Source: Dyella caseinilytica
GTDB lineage: Bacteria; Pseudomonadota; Gammaproteobacteria; Xanthomonadales; Rhodanobacteraceae
Assembly (NCBI RefSeq): GCF_016865235.1
Contig: NZ_CP064030.1
Span: 4,650,001-4,714,000, forward strand
Length of the DNA: 64,000 nucleotides
Reading direction: 5' to 3'
The position numbers were made by a program, and so were the translations under genes. Below, piece by piece: positions 51,473-64,000 of this stretch; position 1 is the stretch's first letter, and the number at the start of each line of letters is the position of its first letter. The notes below the pieces were generated by a model. It ran no database searches, was not told the DNA's origin, and was given only the letters and a program-made list of their open reading frames with translations.

Positions 51473-52573
51473 ATGCAATTCAGCATCCAACGAGAAGCTC
51501 TGCTTAAACCCCTACAGCAGGTCGTCGGAGTGGTTGAGCGTCGACAAACTTTGCCGGTGCTTGCCAATCTGTTGGTGAAGGTCGGCGACGGCAAACTGTC
51601 CTTCACCGGCACCGATCTGGAAGTGGAAATGGTTGCTGCGACCGAAGCTGAAAAGCTGGTCGATGGTGAAATCACCATTCCTGCTCGCAAGCTCTTCGAT
51701 ATCGTGCGTGCGCTTCCTGATGGCGCAAAAATCGAGTTGAAGTTGAACGGTGATCGCGTCGCCTTGAATGCAGGTCGCAGCCGCTTCACGCTAGCCACCT
51801 TGCCTGCCACCGAATTTCCGACCATCGATGAAATAGAACTGGTCGAGCGAGTCAGCCTTCCTGAAGAAGTGCTGCGCGATCTGATGGATCGCACCGCGTT
51901 CGCCATGGCCAACCAGGATGTCCGTTATTACCTCAACGGCATGCTGCTGGATCTGCAAGAGCACGCCCTGCGATGTGTTGCTACGGACGGTCATCGTCTT
52001 GCATTGAAAGAAACGCAGCTCGAGAGCAAAGTTTCTGCGCGTCGGCAGATCATCATTCCGCGCAAAGGTGTCAACGAGCTGGTCGGCTTGCTCGAATCAG
52101 GCGAAGGATCTGTCGAACTGGAATTTGGACGCAATCATCTGCGCGTACGCCGCGGCCAGGTGGTTTTCACTTCCAAGCTGATCGATGGTCGGTTCCCGGA
52201 TTACGAAGCAGTGATTCCGCTCGGTGCCGATAAACGTGCAACGCTGGACCGCGAAGTGCTGCGCGGTGCGTTGCAACGTGCGGCGATCCTTTCCAACGAA
52301 AAGTACCGCGGCGTGAAGTTGGAATTCTCACCCGGGAAGCTGAAGATCGTTGCGCACAATCCTGAGCAGGAAGAAGCCGTCGAGGAAGTCGAAGCCGATA
52401 CCGGCGTTTCTGATCTGACGGTCGGCTTCAATGTGGGCTATCTGCTCGATGCGCTTGCCGCATTGCGTGGAGATAAGGCTCGTTTGAGCTTGCGCGACGC
52501 CCAATCCAGCTGTTTGGTGCAGGAAGACGACAACGAGCAGTCGCGTCACGTCATCATGCCGTTGAGGCTCTGA
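51473..52573 (+). CDS. dnaN: DNA polymerase III beta sliding clamp
   Basis: The 366-residue clamp encircles DNA and tethers polymerase III. Three repeated beta-clamp domains of about 120 residues are visible, with MQFSIQREALLKPLQQVVGV at the start and the hydrophobic-cleft tail (HVIMPLRL) at the end. Length and start match E. coli DnaN. It lies between dnaA and recF. Confidence 0.97.
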   Translation: MQFSIQREALLKPLQQVVGVVERRQTLPVLANLLVKVGDGKLSFTGTDLEVEMVAATEAEKLVDGEITIPARKLFDIVRALPDGAKIELKLNGDRVALNAGRSRFTLATLPATEFPTIDEIELVERVSLPEEVLRDLMDRTAFAMANQDVRYYLNGMLLDLQEHALRCVATDGHRLALKETQLESKVSARRQIIIPRKGVNELVGLLESGEGSVELEFGRNHLRVRRGQVVFTSKLIDGRFPDYEAVIPLGADKRATLDREVLRGALQRAAILSNEKYRGVKLEFSPGKLKIVAHNPEQEEAVEEVEADTGVSDLTVGFNVGYLLDALAALRGDKARLSLRDAQSSCLVQEDDNEQSRHVIMPLRL

Positions 52574-52612
52574 CCTAGCGCATGCGACTGGTTTTGCATG
52601 TTTCCACTGTTC

Positions 52613-52639
52613 GACGCCGGGGCCTCAAGCTCCGGCGTC
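52613..52639 (+). terminator. Hairpin after dnaN
   Basis: GACGCCGG (52613-52620) and CCGGCGTC (52632-52639) pair around an 11-base loop, followed by a weak CATTTT run. recF starts 22 bases later, so this could attenuate rather than stop transcription. Confidence 0.5.
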
Positions 52640-52661
52640 GTCATTTTAGGGCTGTGTGTCG

Positions 52662-53741
52662 ATGAGGTTTGAGCGGCTTCAGCTTCGCGGTTTGCGTTGT
52701 ATCACCGAGGCGAGTCTTGAACTCGCTTCCGGGTTCAATGTGCTTGTGGGGGCCAACGGGGCAGGGAAAACGTCGGTGCTTGAGGCCGCTTTTCTGCTTT
52801 CTCATGGACGTTCCTTTCGTAGCGGTGCCCGTGAAGCGCTGACTCAACGCAATGCTTCCGCCTTGAGTATTTTTTCAAGCTTGCGTCACGATGATCAGCG
52901 GGTCGCTCGGTTGGGATTAGGCCGGGAAGGCGTACGTTGGGAGGCGAGGGTAGACGGCGAGGATGTTCCGATCGGGCAGTTGGTCAGGGAATGCGCTGTT
53001 GTCTGCTTTGAACCCGGTTCGCACGCATTGATTGCCGGAGGTGCCGAGGAGCGACGGCGTTATCTGGATTGGGGCGTGTTCCACGTGGAACATGACTTTT
53101 TGTCGTCTTGGCGCCGCTATCAAAGGGCGCTCAAACAACGAAATAGTCTGCTGCGGAAGGGTGGCCCGCTCGACGACGCGTTGTTCGGCCCCTGGGAGCA
53201 GGAATTGGCGCGATCAGCGAGTGTGATCGATCAATGGCGTAGCACCTATCTCGATGCGCTGCTGCCCTACCTACGGGCACAGGCAGCGTTGTTTTTGCCT
53301 GAGTTGGGCAATCTGGACCTGCGTTATCGCTCGGGCTGGCCGGATGGCGAAGCGTTGGCCGAGATTTTGGCGGCTCAGCGCTCACGGGACCTGGGACGTG
53401 GTCACACCACCTCAGGGGCCCATCGTGCCGACTGGTCGCTATCCTTCGAGCATGCTCCGCAACGCGAACACCTTTCCCGAGGTCAGGAAAAGCTGGTCGC
53501 GCTGGCTTGCCTGCTTGCCCAGGCCCATTTGGACGCGGAAAGACGGGGAGAATGGCCCATCATCTGTCTGGATGATCTGGCTTCCGAGCTGGATCTCAGT
53601 CATCAGGCCGCTGTGGTCGCCAGTCTCACTGAAGTTCCAGCGCAGGTTTTGCTTACGGGGACAGAGATCCCCAGGCCGCTTGAGGGGACTCCAAAGCAGG
53701 TGTTCCACGTGGAACAAGGCATGTTGGCGCCCCTGCTATAA
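52662..53741 (+). CDS. recF: DNA replication and repair protein RecF
   Basis: The 359-residue SMC-like ATPase loads RecA at gaps with RecO and RecR. Walker A GANGAGKT is at 30-37, the signature LSRGQEKLVALA near 270, and Walker B IICLDDLASELD near 303. The start is ATG 52662 or GTG 52656; AGGG lies upstream of both. Two parS palindromes are embedded and read VFHVE in frame (residues 139-144 and 347-352). The last lies just before a TATAAT promoter for gyrB. Confidence 0.95.
   Translation: MRFERLQLRGLRCITEASLELASGFNVLVGANGAGKTSVLEAAFLLSHGRSFRSGAREALTQRNASALSIFSSLRHDDQRVARLGLGREGVRWEARVDGEDVPIGQLVRECAVVCFEPGSHALIAGGAEERRRYLDWGVFHVEHDFLSSWRRYQRALKQRNSLLRKGGPLDDALFGPWEQELARSASVIDQWRSTYLDALLPYLRAQAALFLPELGNLDLRYRSGWPDGEALAEILAAQRSRDLGRGHTTSGAHRADWSLSFEHAPQREHLSRGQEKLVALACLLAQAHLDAERRGEWPIICLDDLASELDLSHQAAVVASLTEVPAQVLLTGTEIPRPLEGTPKQVFHVEQGMLAPLL
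53077..53092. other. parS site 1 inside recF
   Basis: TGTTCCACGTGGAACA is a perfect 16-bp palindrome matching the ParB/parS consensus used by Pseudomonas-type chromosomes. It is read in the recF frame as VFHVEH. Confidence 0.85.
53701..53716. other. parS site 2 at the end of recF
   Basis: A second identical TGTTCCACGTGGAACA lies 624 bases after the first. It ends about 20 bases before the minus-10 box of the gyrB promoter, so ParB bound here could touch the minus-35 region. Confidence 0.85.
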
Positions 53742-53742
53742 T
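53734..53742 (+). promoter_or_regulatory. gyrB promoter (extended minus-10)
   Basis: TGCTATAAT is a perfect extended minus-10 whose TATAAT overlaps the recF stop codon. No good minus-35 is seen; the region where it would lie (53714-53719) overlaps parS site 2. gyrB starts 75 bases downstream. Confidence 0.6.
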
Positions 53743-53816
53743 TGGAAGGTTGCATCCAGCCCGGCCCCTGTGGCGCCGTACCGGGCGGATAAGTGGCGTC
53801 AGGACACGGTTACTGC

Positions 53817-56231
<2,415 letters not shown>

Positions 56232-56243
56232 TGCAGATCAAAG

Positions 56244-56271
56244 GCGCGGCCACCATGCCGCGCTTTTTTTT
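56244..56271 (+). terminator. gyrB rho-independent terminator
   Basis: GCGCGGC (56244-56250) and GCCGCGC (56257-56263) pair around CACCAT, followed by eight T. The rest of the 304-base gap to 56535 holds nothing I recognise. Confidence 0.9.
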
Positions 56272-56535
56272 AGAGCTTGCACTAACGCATTAGCTAGCGA
56301 TAACGCGATGCGCAAAAGGAGAATGTGTTCATCGCCACCAACAAAAAACCATATTCACGAATGTCAAGCGCAAAAAATGCGGGCGCGTATGGCGAAGATG
56401 TCATAAGTTATTGATTCGTAAATGGCTTTGATGTCGCACTGCGACTTGTTATCGATGGTCGGCTCGGGTTAATCTCAGTGATCCCCCGCACAGTTCGTGC
56501 GTGAAATACCGACTCCTTTCATTTTGAGGAACGCC

Positions 56536-57843
56536 ATGAAACACGCTTCCCTGAAGATGCTGGCCGGCGCAGCGTTTGCGTTGATGTTGGCAAGCACTCC
56601 GGCGCTAGCGAGCGACAACTCGTCGTCGAGCGACCAGCAGAAAGCGGCTCCGCTGTATCCCAACGCGACCCGCAAAGAACCGAAGCTGGACCTCACCGAC
56701 GCCAAGGAGCAGAAGGCGCTCAACGAAGGCATCGATGCCGTTCAAAACAACGACAAGGACAAGGCTACGCAGATCCTGCAGCCGCTCGTCGACAGCAGCA
56801 AAAGCAAATATGTGCAGGCCATGGCGCTGCAAGCGCTAGCCCGCATCGACGCCACCAGCAACAACCTGCCGGCCGGCATCGACAAATTGAACAAGGCGCT
56901 CGCCAACGGCGTGTTGCCCAACGACGCGTACTTCCAGATCGAATACGAACTGGCCACGTTCTACCTGCTCAACCAGCAATACCAGCCGGCCATCGATACC
57001 GTCGAAAAATGGCGCGCAGAAGGCAAAAAGGAAACGCCCGAATCCTATGCGCTGGAAGGCGAAGCCTATTACCGCATGCAGAAATACCCCGAATCGATCA
57101 CTGCGATCCAGAAAGCGCAGTCGATGGCTGGGGACAAAGCCGATCCGCGCTGGAATCAGCTGTTGATGCTCGCTTACAGCGATTCCGGTCAGAAGGACAA
57201 GGCAGCAGCACTTGCCAAGCAGGCAGTTGCTACGTCGCCGACCGATCCCACCAGTTTTCACAATGCGTTGAGCCTGGACATCCAGTCGCAGAACTACGTC
57301 GACGCGTTGAAGCTGATGGAACAAACCAAGGCCGAAGGCAAAGTACCGTTCACCGAGAACGACTACGTCACGATGGCCAAGCTCTACATGAATGATGCAC
57401 AGAGCGACAGCAACCAGGATCCTTCCGCTGATACGTCCAAGGCCGTGCAGGCGCTGCAGGACGGCATGAGCAAGGGCATCGTGAAGCCGACCGCCGACAA
57501 CTACACGCTGATCGGCGACGCCAACATGATCGGGCAGAACTACACCGAAGCCGCTGCGGCCTATCAGAAGGCCATTCCGTCGGCGAGCGATGGCGAGTCT
57601 GCTTACAAGGCGGGCGTTGCCTACGTGATGGCAAGCGAGTTCAGCCAAGCCAAGCCGGTGCTGCAGCAAGCCATCAGCAAAGGTGTGAAGCACAAGGGCA
57701 AGGCTTATATGGCACTGGCCCAGGCAAACATTGGGCTCAAGGACAAGGCAGCTGCGGCCGATGCAGTCATGGAAGCGGAAAAGGACCCGGAGACGGCCGC
57801 TCAAGCCAAGAAGTGGCTCAAGGACGCCAACATTGGCAATTAA
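56536..57843 (+). CDS. Periplasmic TPR-repeat protein upstream of tonB
   Basis: A 435-residue protein with a signal peptide (SLKMLAGAAFALMLASTPALA) and a long array of helical tetratricopeptide-like repeats (AINQ-type segments such as PESYALEGEAYYRMQKYPES and QNYTEAAAAYQKAIPSASDG). It is rich in Lys, Gln and Ala. TPR proteins scaffold other proteins; no enzyme domain is visible. GAGG precedes the ATG. It lies 219 bases upstream of tonB in the same direction, so a role in the TonB system is possible. Confidence 0.8.
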   Translation: MKHASLKMLAGAAFALMLASTPALASDNSSSSDQQKAAPLYPNATRKEPKLDLTDAKEQKALNEGIDAVQNNDKDKATQILQPLVDSSKSKYVQAMALQALARIDATSNNLPAGIDKLNKALANGVLPNDAYFQIEYELATFYLLNQQYQPAIDTVEKWRAEGKKETPESYALEGEAYYRMQKYPESITAIQKAQSMAGDKADPRWNQLLMLAYSDSGQKDKAAALAKQAVATSPTDPTSFHNALSLDIQSQNYVDALKLMEQTKAEGKVPFTENDYVTMAKLYMNDAQSDSNQDPSADTSKAVQALQDGMSKGIVKPTADNYTLIGDANMIGQNYTEAAAAYQKAIPSASDGESAYKAGVAYVMASEFSQAKPVLQQAISKGVKHKGKAYMALAQANIGLKDKAAAADAVMEAEKDPETAAQAKKWLKDANIGN

Positions 57844-57878
57844 TCTCTAAGCTCTGGCGTTTGTTTTCCGTTGGCCAG

Positions 57879-57890
57879 ATGGACGTCCAT
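57879..57890. promoter_or_regulatory. 12-bp perfect palindrome upstream of tonB
   Basis: ATGGACGTCCAT is a perfect palindrome in the gap before tonB. It could be an operator, but no regulator is known for it. Confidence 0.3.
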
Positions 57891-58062
57891 TCGATTGCCA
57901 TCTCCCGCCTACACGAAAGCTATACAAACGCCATGTGCTGTTGTACCGTTGGACTTTTCCCGCATTGTCCAGTGGCAAATGTCACCCTCTTGGGAACGGC
58001 TTTGCCGATAGACGCTGCGACCACGTCATTCCGATTGACTAGCTCCTGATTGAAAGCGACAG

Positions 58063-58722
58063 ATGGCCTCAAGTAACGAAGATACCGGCGTCAAGCCGTT
58101 CAGTTGGGGGCGCACATGGGCGCTGGCGGTAGCCATCGCGCTGCATGCGTTTGCTTTCCTGATACTGATCGCGCCGATGGCCCCCCCGAAATCGGCAGAA
58201 GTTCAGAAAGAAAAGATCGTGCAGGTGAACTTCATCGAGCCGCCGCCCCCGCCGCCTCCGCCGCCGCCCCCGCCGCCGGAGCCGCCGAAGCAGCCGCCGC
58301 CGAAGATCATCAAGCAGGTGGTTCCGCCGCCGACTCCGCCTCCGCCGGCACCGCCGCCGGCTGTGGAAGAAGCGTCGACCAATCCGCAACCGTCGCCACC
58401 GCCAGCGCCACCGGCACCGCCGGCGCCGCCTGCGGATATCCAGGCCGGTCAGGACATCACGTACAACAGCCGACTCCAGCCGAAGTATCCGCCGCAGGCT
58501 ATTCGCCAACGGCATGAAGGCACGGTGACGTTGTTGATCCTGGTGGCTGAAGATGGAACGCCTAAGGACATCAAGGTCGACCAGTCCAGCGGCTTCCGCG
58601 AGCTCGACCGTGCGGCGATTGAAGCGGCCCAGAAATGGCGTTTCAATCCAGAAATCAAAAACGGTAAAAAGGTTGAGGGATACGTGCGCGTACCCGTCAA
58701 TTTCAATCTCAATCAGCTGTAA
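58063..58722 (+). CDS. tonB: TonB energy-transduction protein
   Basis: The 219-residue protein has an N-terminal inner-membrane anchor (TWALAVAIALHAFAFLILIA) and a Pro-rich periplasmic spacer with 13 consecutive prolines followed by further PP repeats. A C-terminal TonB domain follows (YPPQAIRQRHEGTVTLLILV, then AAQKWRFNPEIKNGKKVEGY). It delivers proton-motive energy from ExbBD to outer-membrane receptors. The order tonB-exbB-exbD-exbD-pdxJ matches the cluster known from Xanthomonas campestris. Confidence 0.94.
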   Translation: MASSNEDTGVKPFSWGRTWALAVAIALHAFAFLILIAPMAPPKSAEVQKEKIVQVNFIEPPPPPPPPPPPPPEPPKQPPPKIIKQVVPPPTPPPPAPPPAVEEASTNPQPSPPPAPPAPPAPPADIQAGQDITYNSRLQPKYPPQAIRQRHEGTVTLLILVAEDGTPKDIKVDQSSGFRELDRAAIEAAQKWRFNPEIKNGKKVEGYVRVPVNFNLNQL

Positions 58723-58769
58723 TACCTATTACAGTTACAGTTCACGCCTGACTTCCAAGGGTAGCGTTT

Positions 58770-59546
58770 ATGTTCCAACAGACTCCTGCTTCCGATGCCG
58801 CCGCTCCGGCTCTGGGTGGCAACGCCAACGCCCAAGCTATGCAACAGATGGGCTTCGGTGACCTCATTCACCACTTCGACTTCCTGGGCTGGACGGTGTT
58901 CGTCGTCCTGGTCGTGATGTCGTTCTCCTCCTGGTACTTCATCATTGCCAACGCCATCCGCAACTCGATGGTTCGTAGTCGCGCAGAGACCGTGATCAAC
59001 GGCTTCTGGTCGAACAACTCCACGCAAGATGCCATCCGCGAGCTGGAAGCCCAGCCCAAGGGCGAACCCTTCTCGAAGATCGCTCTGGATGCCGCTTCTG
59101 CAGTGGCTCACCACCAGCAGGCTTCGGCCAGCGGTGGCAAGCTTGCCGAGTCGCTGAGCCGCTCGGAATTCGTCGACCGCGCCCTGCGCCAGGCTGTTGC
59201 TCGCGAGAGCCTGCGTATGGAAGGCGGCATGACCTTGCTCGCCACGGTCGGTTCGTCCGCTCCGTTCGTCGGTCTGCTCGGTACGGTTTGGGGCATCTAC
59301 GGCGCCCTGATCCGCATCGCCGCTACCGGCAATGCTTCGATGGAAGCTGTGGCAGGTCCGGTGGGTGAAGCTCTGATCATGACCGCTTTCGGTCTGTTCA
59401 CCGCTATCCCGGCCGTGCTCGCCTTCAACTTCTTCACCCGCTCGAACCGCCTGACCTACGCCCGTTTCGACGAATTCGCGCATGACCTGCACGATTTCTT
59501 CGCCACCGGCGCACGCGTCGAAGGCGTCTCTTCGACTCAGAAGTGA
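58770..59546 (+). CDS. exbB: ExbB proton-channel subunit
   Basis: A 258-residue three-helix inner-membrane protein of the MotA/TolQ/ExbB family. The conserved glycine-rich core is GSSAPFVGLLGTVWGIYGAL near residue 165, followed by GEALIMTAFGLFTAIPAVLAFNFF. With ExbD it uses the proton gradient to energise TonB. AAGGG precedes the ATG; exbD starts 10 bases after its stop. Confidence 0.95.
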   Translation: MFQQTPASDAAAPALGGNANAQAMQQMGFGDLIHHFDFLGWTVFVVLVVMSFSSWYFIIANAIRNSMVRSRAETVINGFWSNNSTQDAIRELEAQPKGEPFSKIALDAASAVAHHQQASASGGKLAESLSRSEFVDRALRQAVARESLRMEGGMTLLATVGSSAPFVGLLGTVWGIYGALIRIAATGNASMEAVAGPVGEALIMTAFGLFTAIPAVLAFNFFTRSNRLTYARFDEFAHDLHDFFATGARVEGVSSTQK

Positions 59547-59556
59547 GGATTGACCC

Positions 59557-59982
59557 ATGGCGATGAGTACCGGAGGAAACGATTCCGGCTCGCCGATGTC
59601 GGAAATCAACGTCACGCCGCTGGTTGACGTGATGCTGGTGCTGCTGATCATCTTCATGATCACAGCACCGCTGATGTCGCACCGGATCACGGTAGATCTG
59701 CCGAAGGCGAATCCTAAGACCCAGGATGAAGCCCCGAAGACCGAACCGATCGATTTGGCCGTCAAGGCTGATGGCAGCATGTATTTCAACGACAGCCAGG
59801 TCGCGATTTCCGACGTTGAGTTGAAGCAGAAGTTCGCGGTGGCTGCGCAGATGTCGCCGCAGCCTGAAGTGCAGATTCGTGCAGCCAAGGACACCGAGTT
59901 CAAGGTCGTCCGCAAGATCCTCGGCGAAGCCAAGGATTCGGGCATGGTGCACGTCGGCTTCATGACGACCGGTAAGGAGTGA
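59557..59982 (+). CDS. exbD1: ExbD (first copy)
   Basis: A 141-residue protein with one transmembrane helix (VTPLVDVMLVLLIIFMITAP), the conserved Asp of the TolR/ExbD family in that helix, and a periplasmic domain. It forms the proton-driven ExbB5D2-type complex. The SPMSEINVTPLVDVMLVLLI start is shared almost exactly with the second copy, so one arose by duplication. GAGG lies before the ATG. Confidence 0.94.
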   Translation: MAMSTGGNDSGSPMSEINVTPLVDVMLVLLIIFMITAPLMSHRITVDLPKANPKTQDEAPKTEPIDLAVKADGSMYFNDSQVAISDVELKQKFAVAAQMSPQPEVQIRAAKDTEFKVVRKILGEAKDSGMVHVGFMTTGKE

Positions 59983-59988
59983 CGGGCC

Positions 59989-60408
59989 ATGGCATTTAGT
60001 AGTGGAAGTGGCAAAGGCCCGATGTCGGAAATCAACGTCACGCCGCTGGTTGACGTGATGTTGGTGCTGCTGATCATCTTCATGATCACGGCACCGATCA
60101 TGACCCATAAGATCAAGATCGACTTGCCGCAGCCGAATCCGAACGTGATCCCGCCGAGCAATCCGCCCGAGCCGATTCACTTGAAGATCGATCCGTCAGG
60201 TGCGTTCTATTGGAACGATACTCCGGTGGACGAGTCGCAGTTGAAGACGCAGATTGCGGTTATCGCAACCAAGAGTGAAGCGGACCAGCCGGAAGTGCAG
60301 ATCGATGCTGCAGATACGGTGCCTTACCAGGTCGTAGCTCGCGTGCTTGCTGACGCGAAGGGCTATGGTCTGAACAAGATCGGCTTCACCGACAGTAGTG
60401 GGCAGTAA
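59989..60408 (+). CDS. exbD2: ExbD (second copy)
   Basis: A 139-residue paralogue of exbD1, identical through the SEINVTPLVDVMLVLLIIFM segment but diverging in the periplasmic domain. In Xanthomonas campestris the corresponding exbD2 was reported as dispensable for iron uptake but needed for the plant hypersensitive response, so the copies may serve different tasks. GGAG precedes the ATG six bases after the exbD1 stop. A strong terminator follows. Confidence 0.93.
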   Translation: MAFSSGSGKGPMSEINVTPLVDVMLVLLIIFMITAPIMTHKIKIDLPQPNPNVIPPSNPPEPIHLKIDPSGAFYWNDTPVDESQLKTQIAVIATKSEADQPEVQIDAADTVPYQVVARVLADAKGYGLNKIGFTDSSGQ

Positions 60409-60464
60409 GTAGTCATCACAGCGGTTGAATCGGAGCAGTTCAATCGTTGTCAGGCGTTACCCGC

Positions 60465-60492
60465 AAAAACCCCCGCGAAAGCGGGGGTTTTT
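60465..60492. terminator. Terminator between exbD2 and pdxJ
   Basis: AAAAACCCCCGC (60465-60476) and GCGGGGGTTTTT (60481-60492) form a 12-bp stem around GAAA and end in T-runs on both strands, so it serves both converging transcripts. Confidence 0.92.
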
Positions 60493-60526
60493 GTTTGCGG
60501 GAACAGCCGTATGGACGGCCAAATGT

Positions 60527-61270
60527 TTAACGCAAGATCTGCAGATAATGGCGCACGGTATTGGCCATGCCTTCGTACAAGGCTTCGCCGATCAATGCGT
60601 GGCCGATCGAGACTTCCGCAAGACCGGGAATGGCCACGCGCAAGGTACCAAGATTGGCTTGGCTCAGATCGTGTCCGGCGTTCACCGCCAAACCGGCCTG
60701 TTGCGCGCGCCTCGCGGTCTCCACGCAAAGAGCCAGCTGCTCGCCAGCATTGCCATCCTCAAAGGCTTCGGCATAGGGGCCCGTGTAGATCTCGATACGC
60801 TGGGCGCCCATGGCAACGGCGTGCTCGAAACCTTGGGCACCTGGATCCACAAACAAGCTGACGCGACAACCCAATTCCCGTAATTCAGCAACCAGCGGAC
60901 GCAGCTTTTCTGTATCGTTGGCCAGATCGAACCCATGATCGGATGTGATCTGTCCGTCACTGTCAGGCACTAACGTCACCTGCGTCGGACGGACTTCACG
61001 AGCCAAAGCAATCAGGCCCGGATAGTCCCCTCGCGGTGCCGCGAATGGATTGCCTTCGATGTTGTATTCGACACGCCCACGCAGCAACGCCGCCAGGGTG
61101 CGAACGTCGTCGGGACGAATGTGGCGCTGGTCCGGCCGTGGATGCACCGTGATACCACCACAGCCCGCTTCAATACAGGTCGCCGCAGCTCGCGAGATAT
61201 CGGGTTCGTTGCCGCCGCGCGAATTGCGCAAGACCGCGATCTTGTTGAGGTTGACGCTAAGCAGAGTCAT
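60527..61270 (-). CDS. pdxJ: Pyridoxine 5'-phosphate synthase PdxJ
   Basis: The 247-residue TIM-barrel enzyme condenses deoxyxylulose 5-phosphate with 3-amino-2-oxopropyl phosphate to give pyridoxine 5'-phosphate. The signatures LSVNLNKIAVLRNSRGGNEP, TVHPRPDQRHI and VNAGHDLSQANL are present, with the active-site His near residue 43. The ATG at 61270 gives the usual MTLLSVNLNK start; the frame opens upstream without support. The phosphopantetheinyl transferase gene lies 40 bases upstream on the same strand. Confidence 0.95.
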   Translation of the reverse strand: MTLLSVNLNKIAVLRNSRGGNEPDISRAAATCIEAGCGGITVHPRPDQRHIRPDDVRTLAALLRGRVEYNIEGNPFAAPRGDYPGLIALAREVRPTQVTLVPDSDGQITSDHGFDLANDTEKLRPLVAELRELGCRVSLFVDPGAQGFEHAVAMGAQRIEIYTGPYAEAFEDGNAGEQLALCVETARRAQQAGLAVNAGHDLSQANLGTLRVAIPGLAEVSIGHALIGEALYEGMANTVRHYLQILR

Positions 61271-61310
61271 GGATCGAAAAGCATATGTCGGGCCGAACAC
61301 AGTGCGCCCT

Positions 61311-61955
61311 TCAGCTGTCGTCGGCAAGTGTCCAGATGTCGATCGCCCGAGGCGGACCCCGCCAGGCCAGGCTCGCACGGTAATCGCCACCGACAGCCAG
61401 CGCATGCAGTTGCCACGACGAGGCATCCTCGCCATCGAGCCAACGCAGTGCTGCACCTTCGTGCTTCAGCGCCACATGGAGGCGATCCAGACCGAACGCC
61501 AAGCCTCGGCCCAGCGCCTTGAGCACCGCCTCCTTGCTGGTCCAAAGCCGTAGGAAGTCCTCTTCACGCTGGTCGTGATCCAGAACGTTCAGCGCCGCTG
61601 CTTCTGCCGGATGGAAAAAACGCTCCGCCAGTTCCATCACCTTGGGGCGTGGCCGCGTGCGCTCGATGTCGATGCCGGGAATCACGTCGCGTGCCACGGC
61701 AATGATGGCCTTATCTCCGCTATGAGACCAGTTGAATTGCAGTGCGTCGCGCCAGGGCTGAATCAATTCGGGGCGCCCGTACTCGCCCTCCCTCAGCACA
61801 ACGTCTGCAGCCGGTACGCCGAGATAGACGCCGAGCAAGGCGCACAGTGGCTCGCGTCGCAGCGACCTCTGATAGTCGAGTAACCAGACATGGATAGCAC
61901 GGTTATCGAGGCCGGAAGCAATGCCGGCGACATCCTGACCGAGTGTGGTGCGCAT
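61311..61955 (-). CDS. Sfp-type 4'-phosphopantetheinyl transferase
   Basis: The 214-residue enzyme transfers phosphopantetheine from CoA to a carrier-protein serine. The conserved core is FNWSHSGDKAIIAVARD near residue 75, GIDIERTRPRP near 95 with the metal-binding Asp, and FLRLWTSKEAVLKALGRGLA near 145. It is larger than AcpS (about 125 residues), so it belongs to the Sfp/AcpT group that serves specialised or secondary carrier proteins. No NRPS or PKS gene is in this window. Confidence 0.9.
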   Translation of the reverse strand: MRTTLGQDVAGIASGLDNRAIHVWLLDYQRSLRREPLCALLGVYLGVPAADVVLREGEYGRPELIQPWRDALQFNWSHSGDKAIIAVARDVIPGIDIERTRPRPKVMELAERFFHPAEAAALNVLDHDQREEDFLRLWTSKEAVLKALGRGLAFGLDRLHVALKHEGAALRWLDGEDASSWQLHALAVGGDYRASLAWRGPPRAIDIWTLADDS

Positions 61956-62012
61956 GCCTCATGCTGCCGGATCGCCGCCGCATGATACAAGCGGCGATCC
62001 GGACAGACGGAG

Positions 62013-63953
<1,941 letters not shown>

Positions 63954-64000
63954 AGTTGCCTCCTGCTCGCCGCTCAACCGGGAGCGCACTCGATGGAACA

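Overview
The window is a gene-dense, GC-rich stretch of a gammaproteobacterial chromosome around the replication origin. The order rpmH-rnpA-yidC-mnmE on the minus strand next to dnaA-dnaN-recF-gyrB on the plus strand marks the oriC region. The tonB-exbB-exbD-exbD-pdxJ cluster, the lptM-dapF-DUF484-xerC-glpM-hslVU run, RES/Xre, SulP, DUF885 and a plant-type PNGase A homologue together point to the order Xanthomonadales, most likely Rhodanobacteraceae (Dyella, Rhodanobacter or Frateuria type). This placement is inferred from gene content and order, not from a database search.

Layout. 0-8.9 kb: small stress/membrane proteins, a PEBP protein, an AAA+ ATPase, a secreted degenerate metallo-beta-lactamase-fold protein, a YheT-like hydrolase, an acyltransferase, and a TetR/MFS divergent pair with two matching operators. 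8.9-12.6 kb: Lrp regulator divergent from phenylalanine hydroxylase, an SGNH hydrolase and a RES/Xre toxin-antitoxin pair. 12.7-19.8 kb: DUF885 peptidase-like protein, SulP transporter coupled to a ParB-like protein, WYL regulator, GST, GFA protein and an active-site-less DJ-1 homologue. 19.9-31.4 kb: fbp, a prolyl-4-hydroxylase-like enzyme, oligopeptidase A, a cNMP-binding patatin, gamma carbonic anhydrase, two small envelope proteins, the PNGase A homologue and aroE. 31.6-35 kb: an ATP-grasp ligase divergent from a GNAT, then two envelope proteins. 35-41.3 kb: conserved housekeeping run lptM to hslVU. 41.5-46 kb: accessory genes, including a visibly lower-GC hydrolase/acyltransferase pair. 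46-56.3 kb: the oriC block. 56.5-64 kb: TPR protein, TonB energy system, pdxJ, phosphopantetheinyl transferase and acs.

Non-coding structure is rich. Two identical parS palindromes lie inside recF, and the second abuts a TATAAT promoter for gyrB. A roughly 290-bp three-armed palindromic element sits between dapF and the DUF484 gene. Four REP doublets occupy intergenic gaps. There are clear operators for the TetR and Lrp regulators, a heat-shock-type promoter before hslV, and DnaA boxes on both sides of dnaA. No rRNA, tRNA, CRISPR array, insertion sequence or prophage was recognised. All motif calls were made by eye; GC and similarity statements are qualitative.
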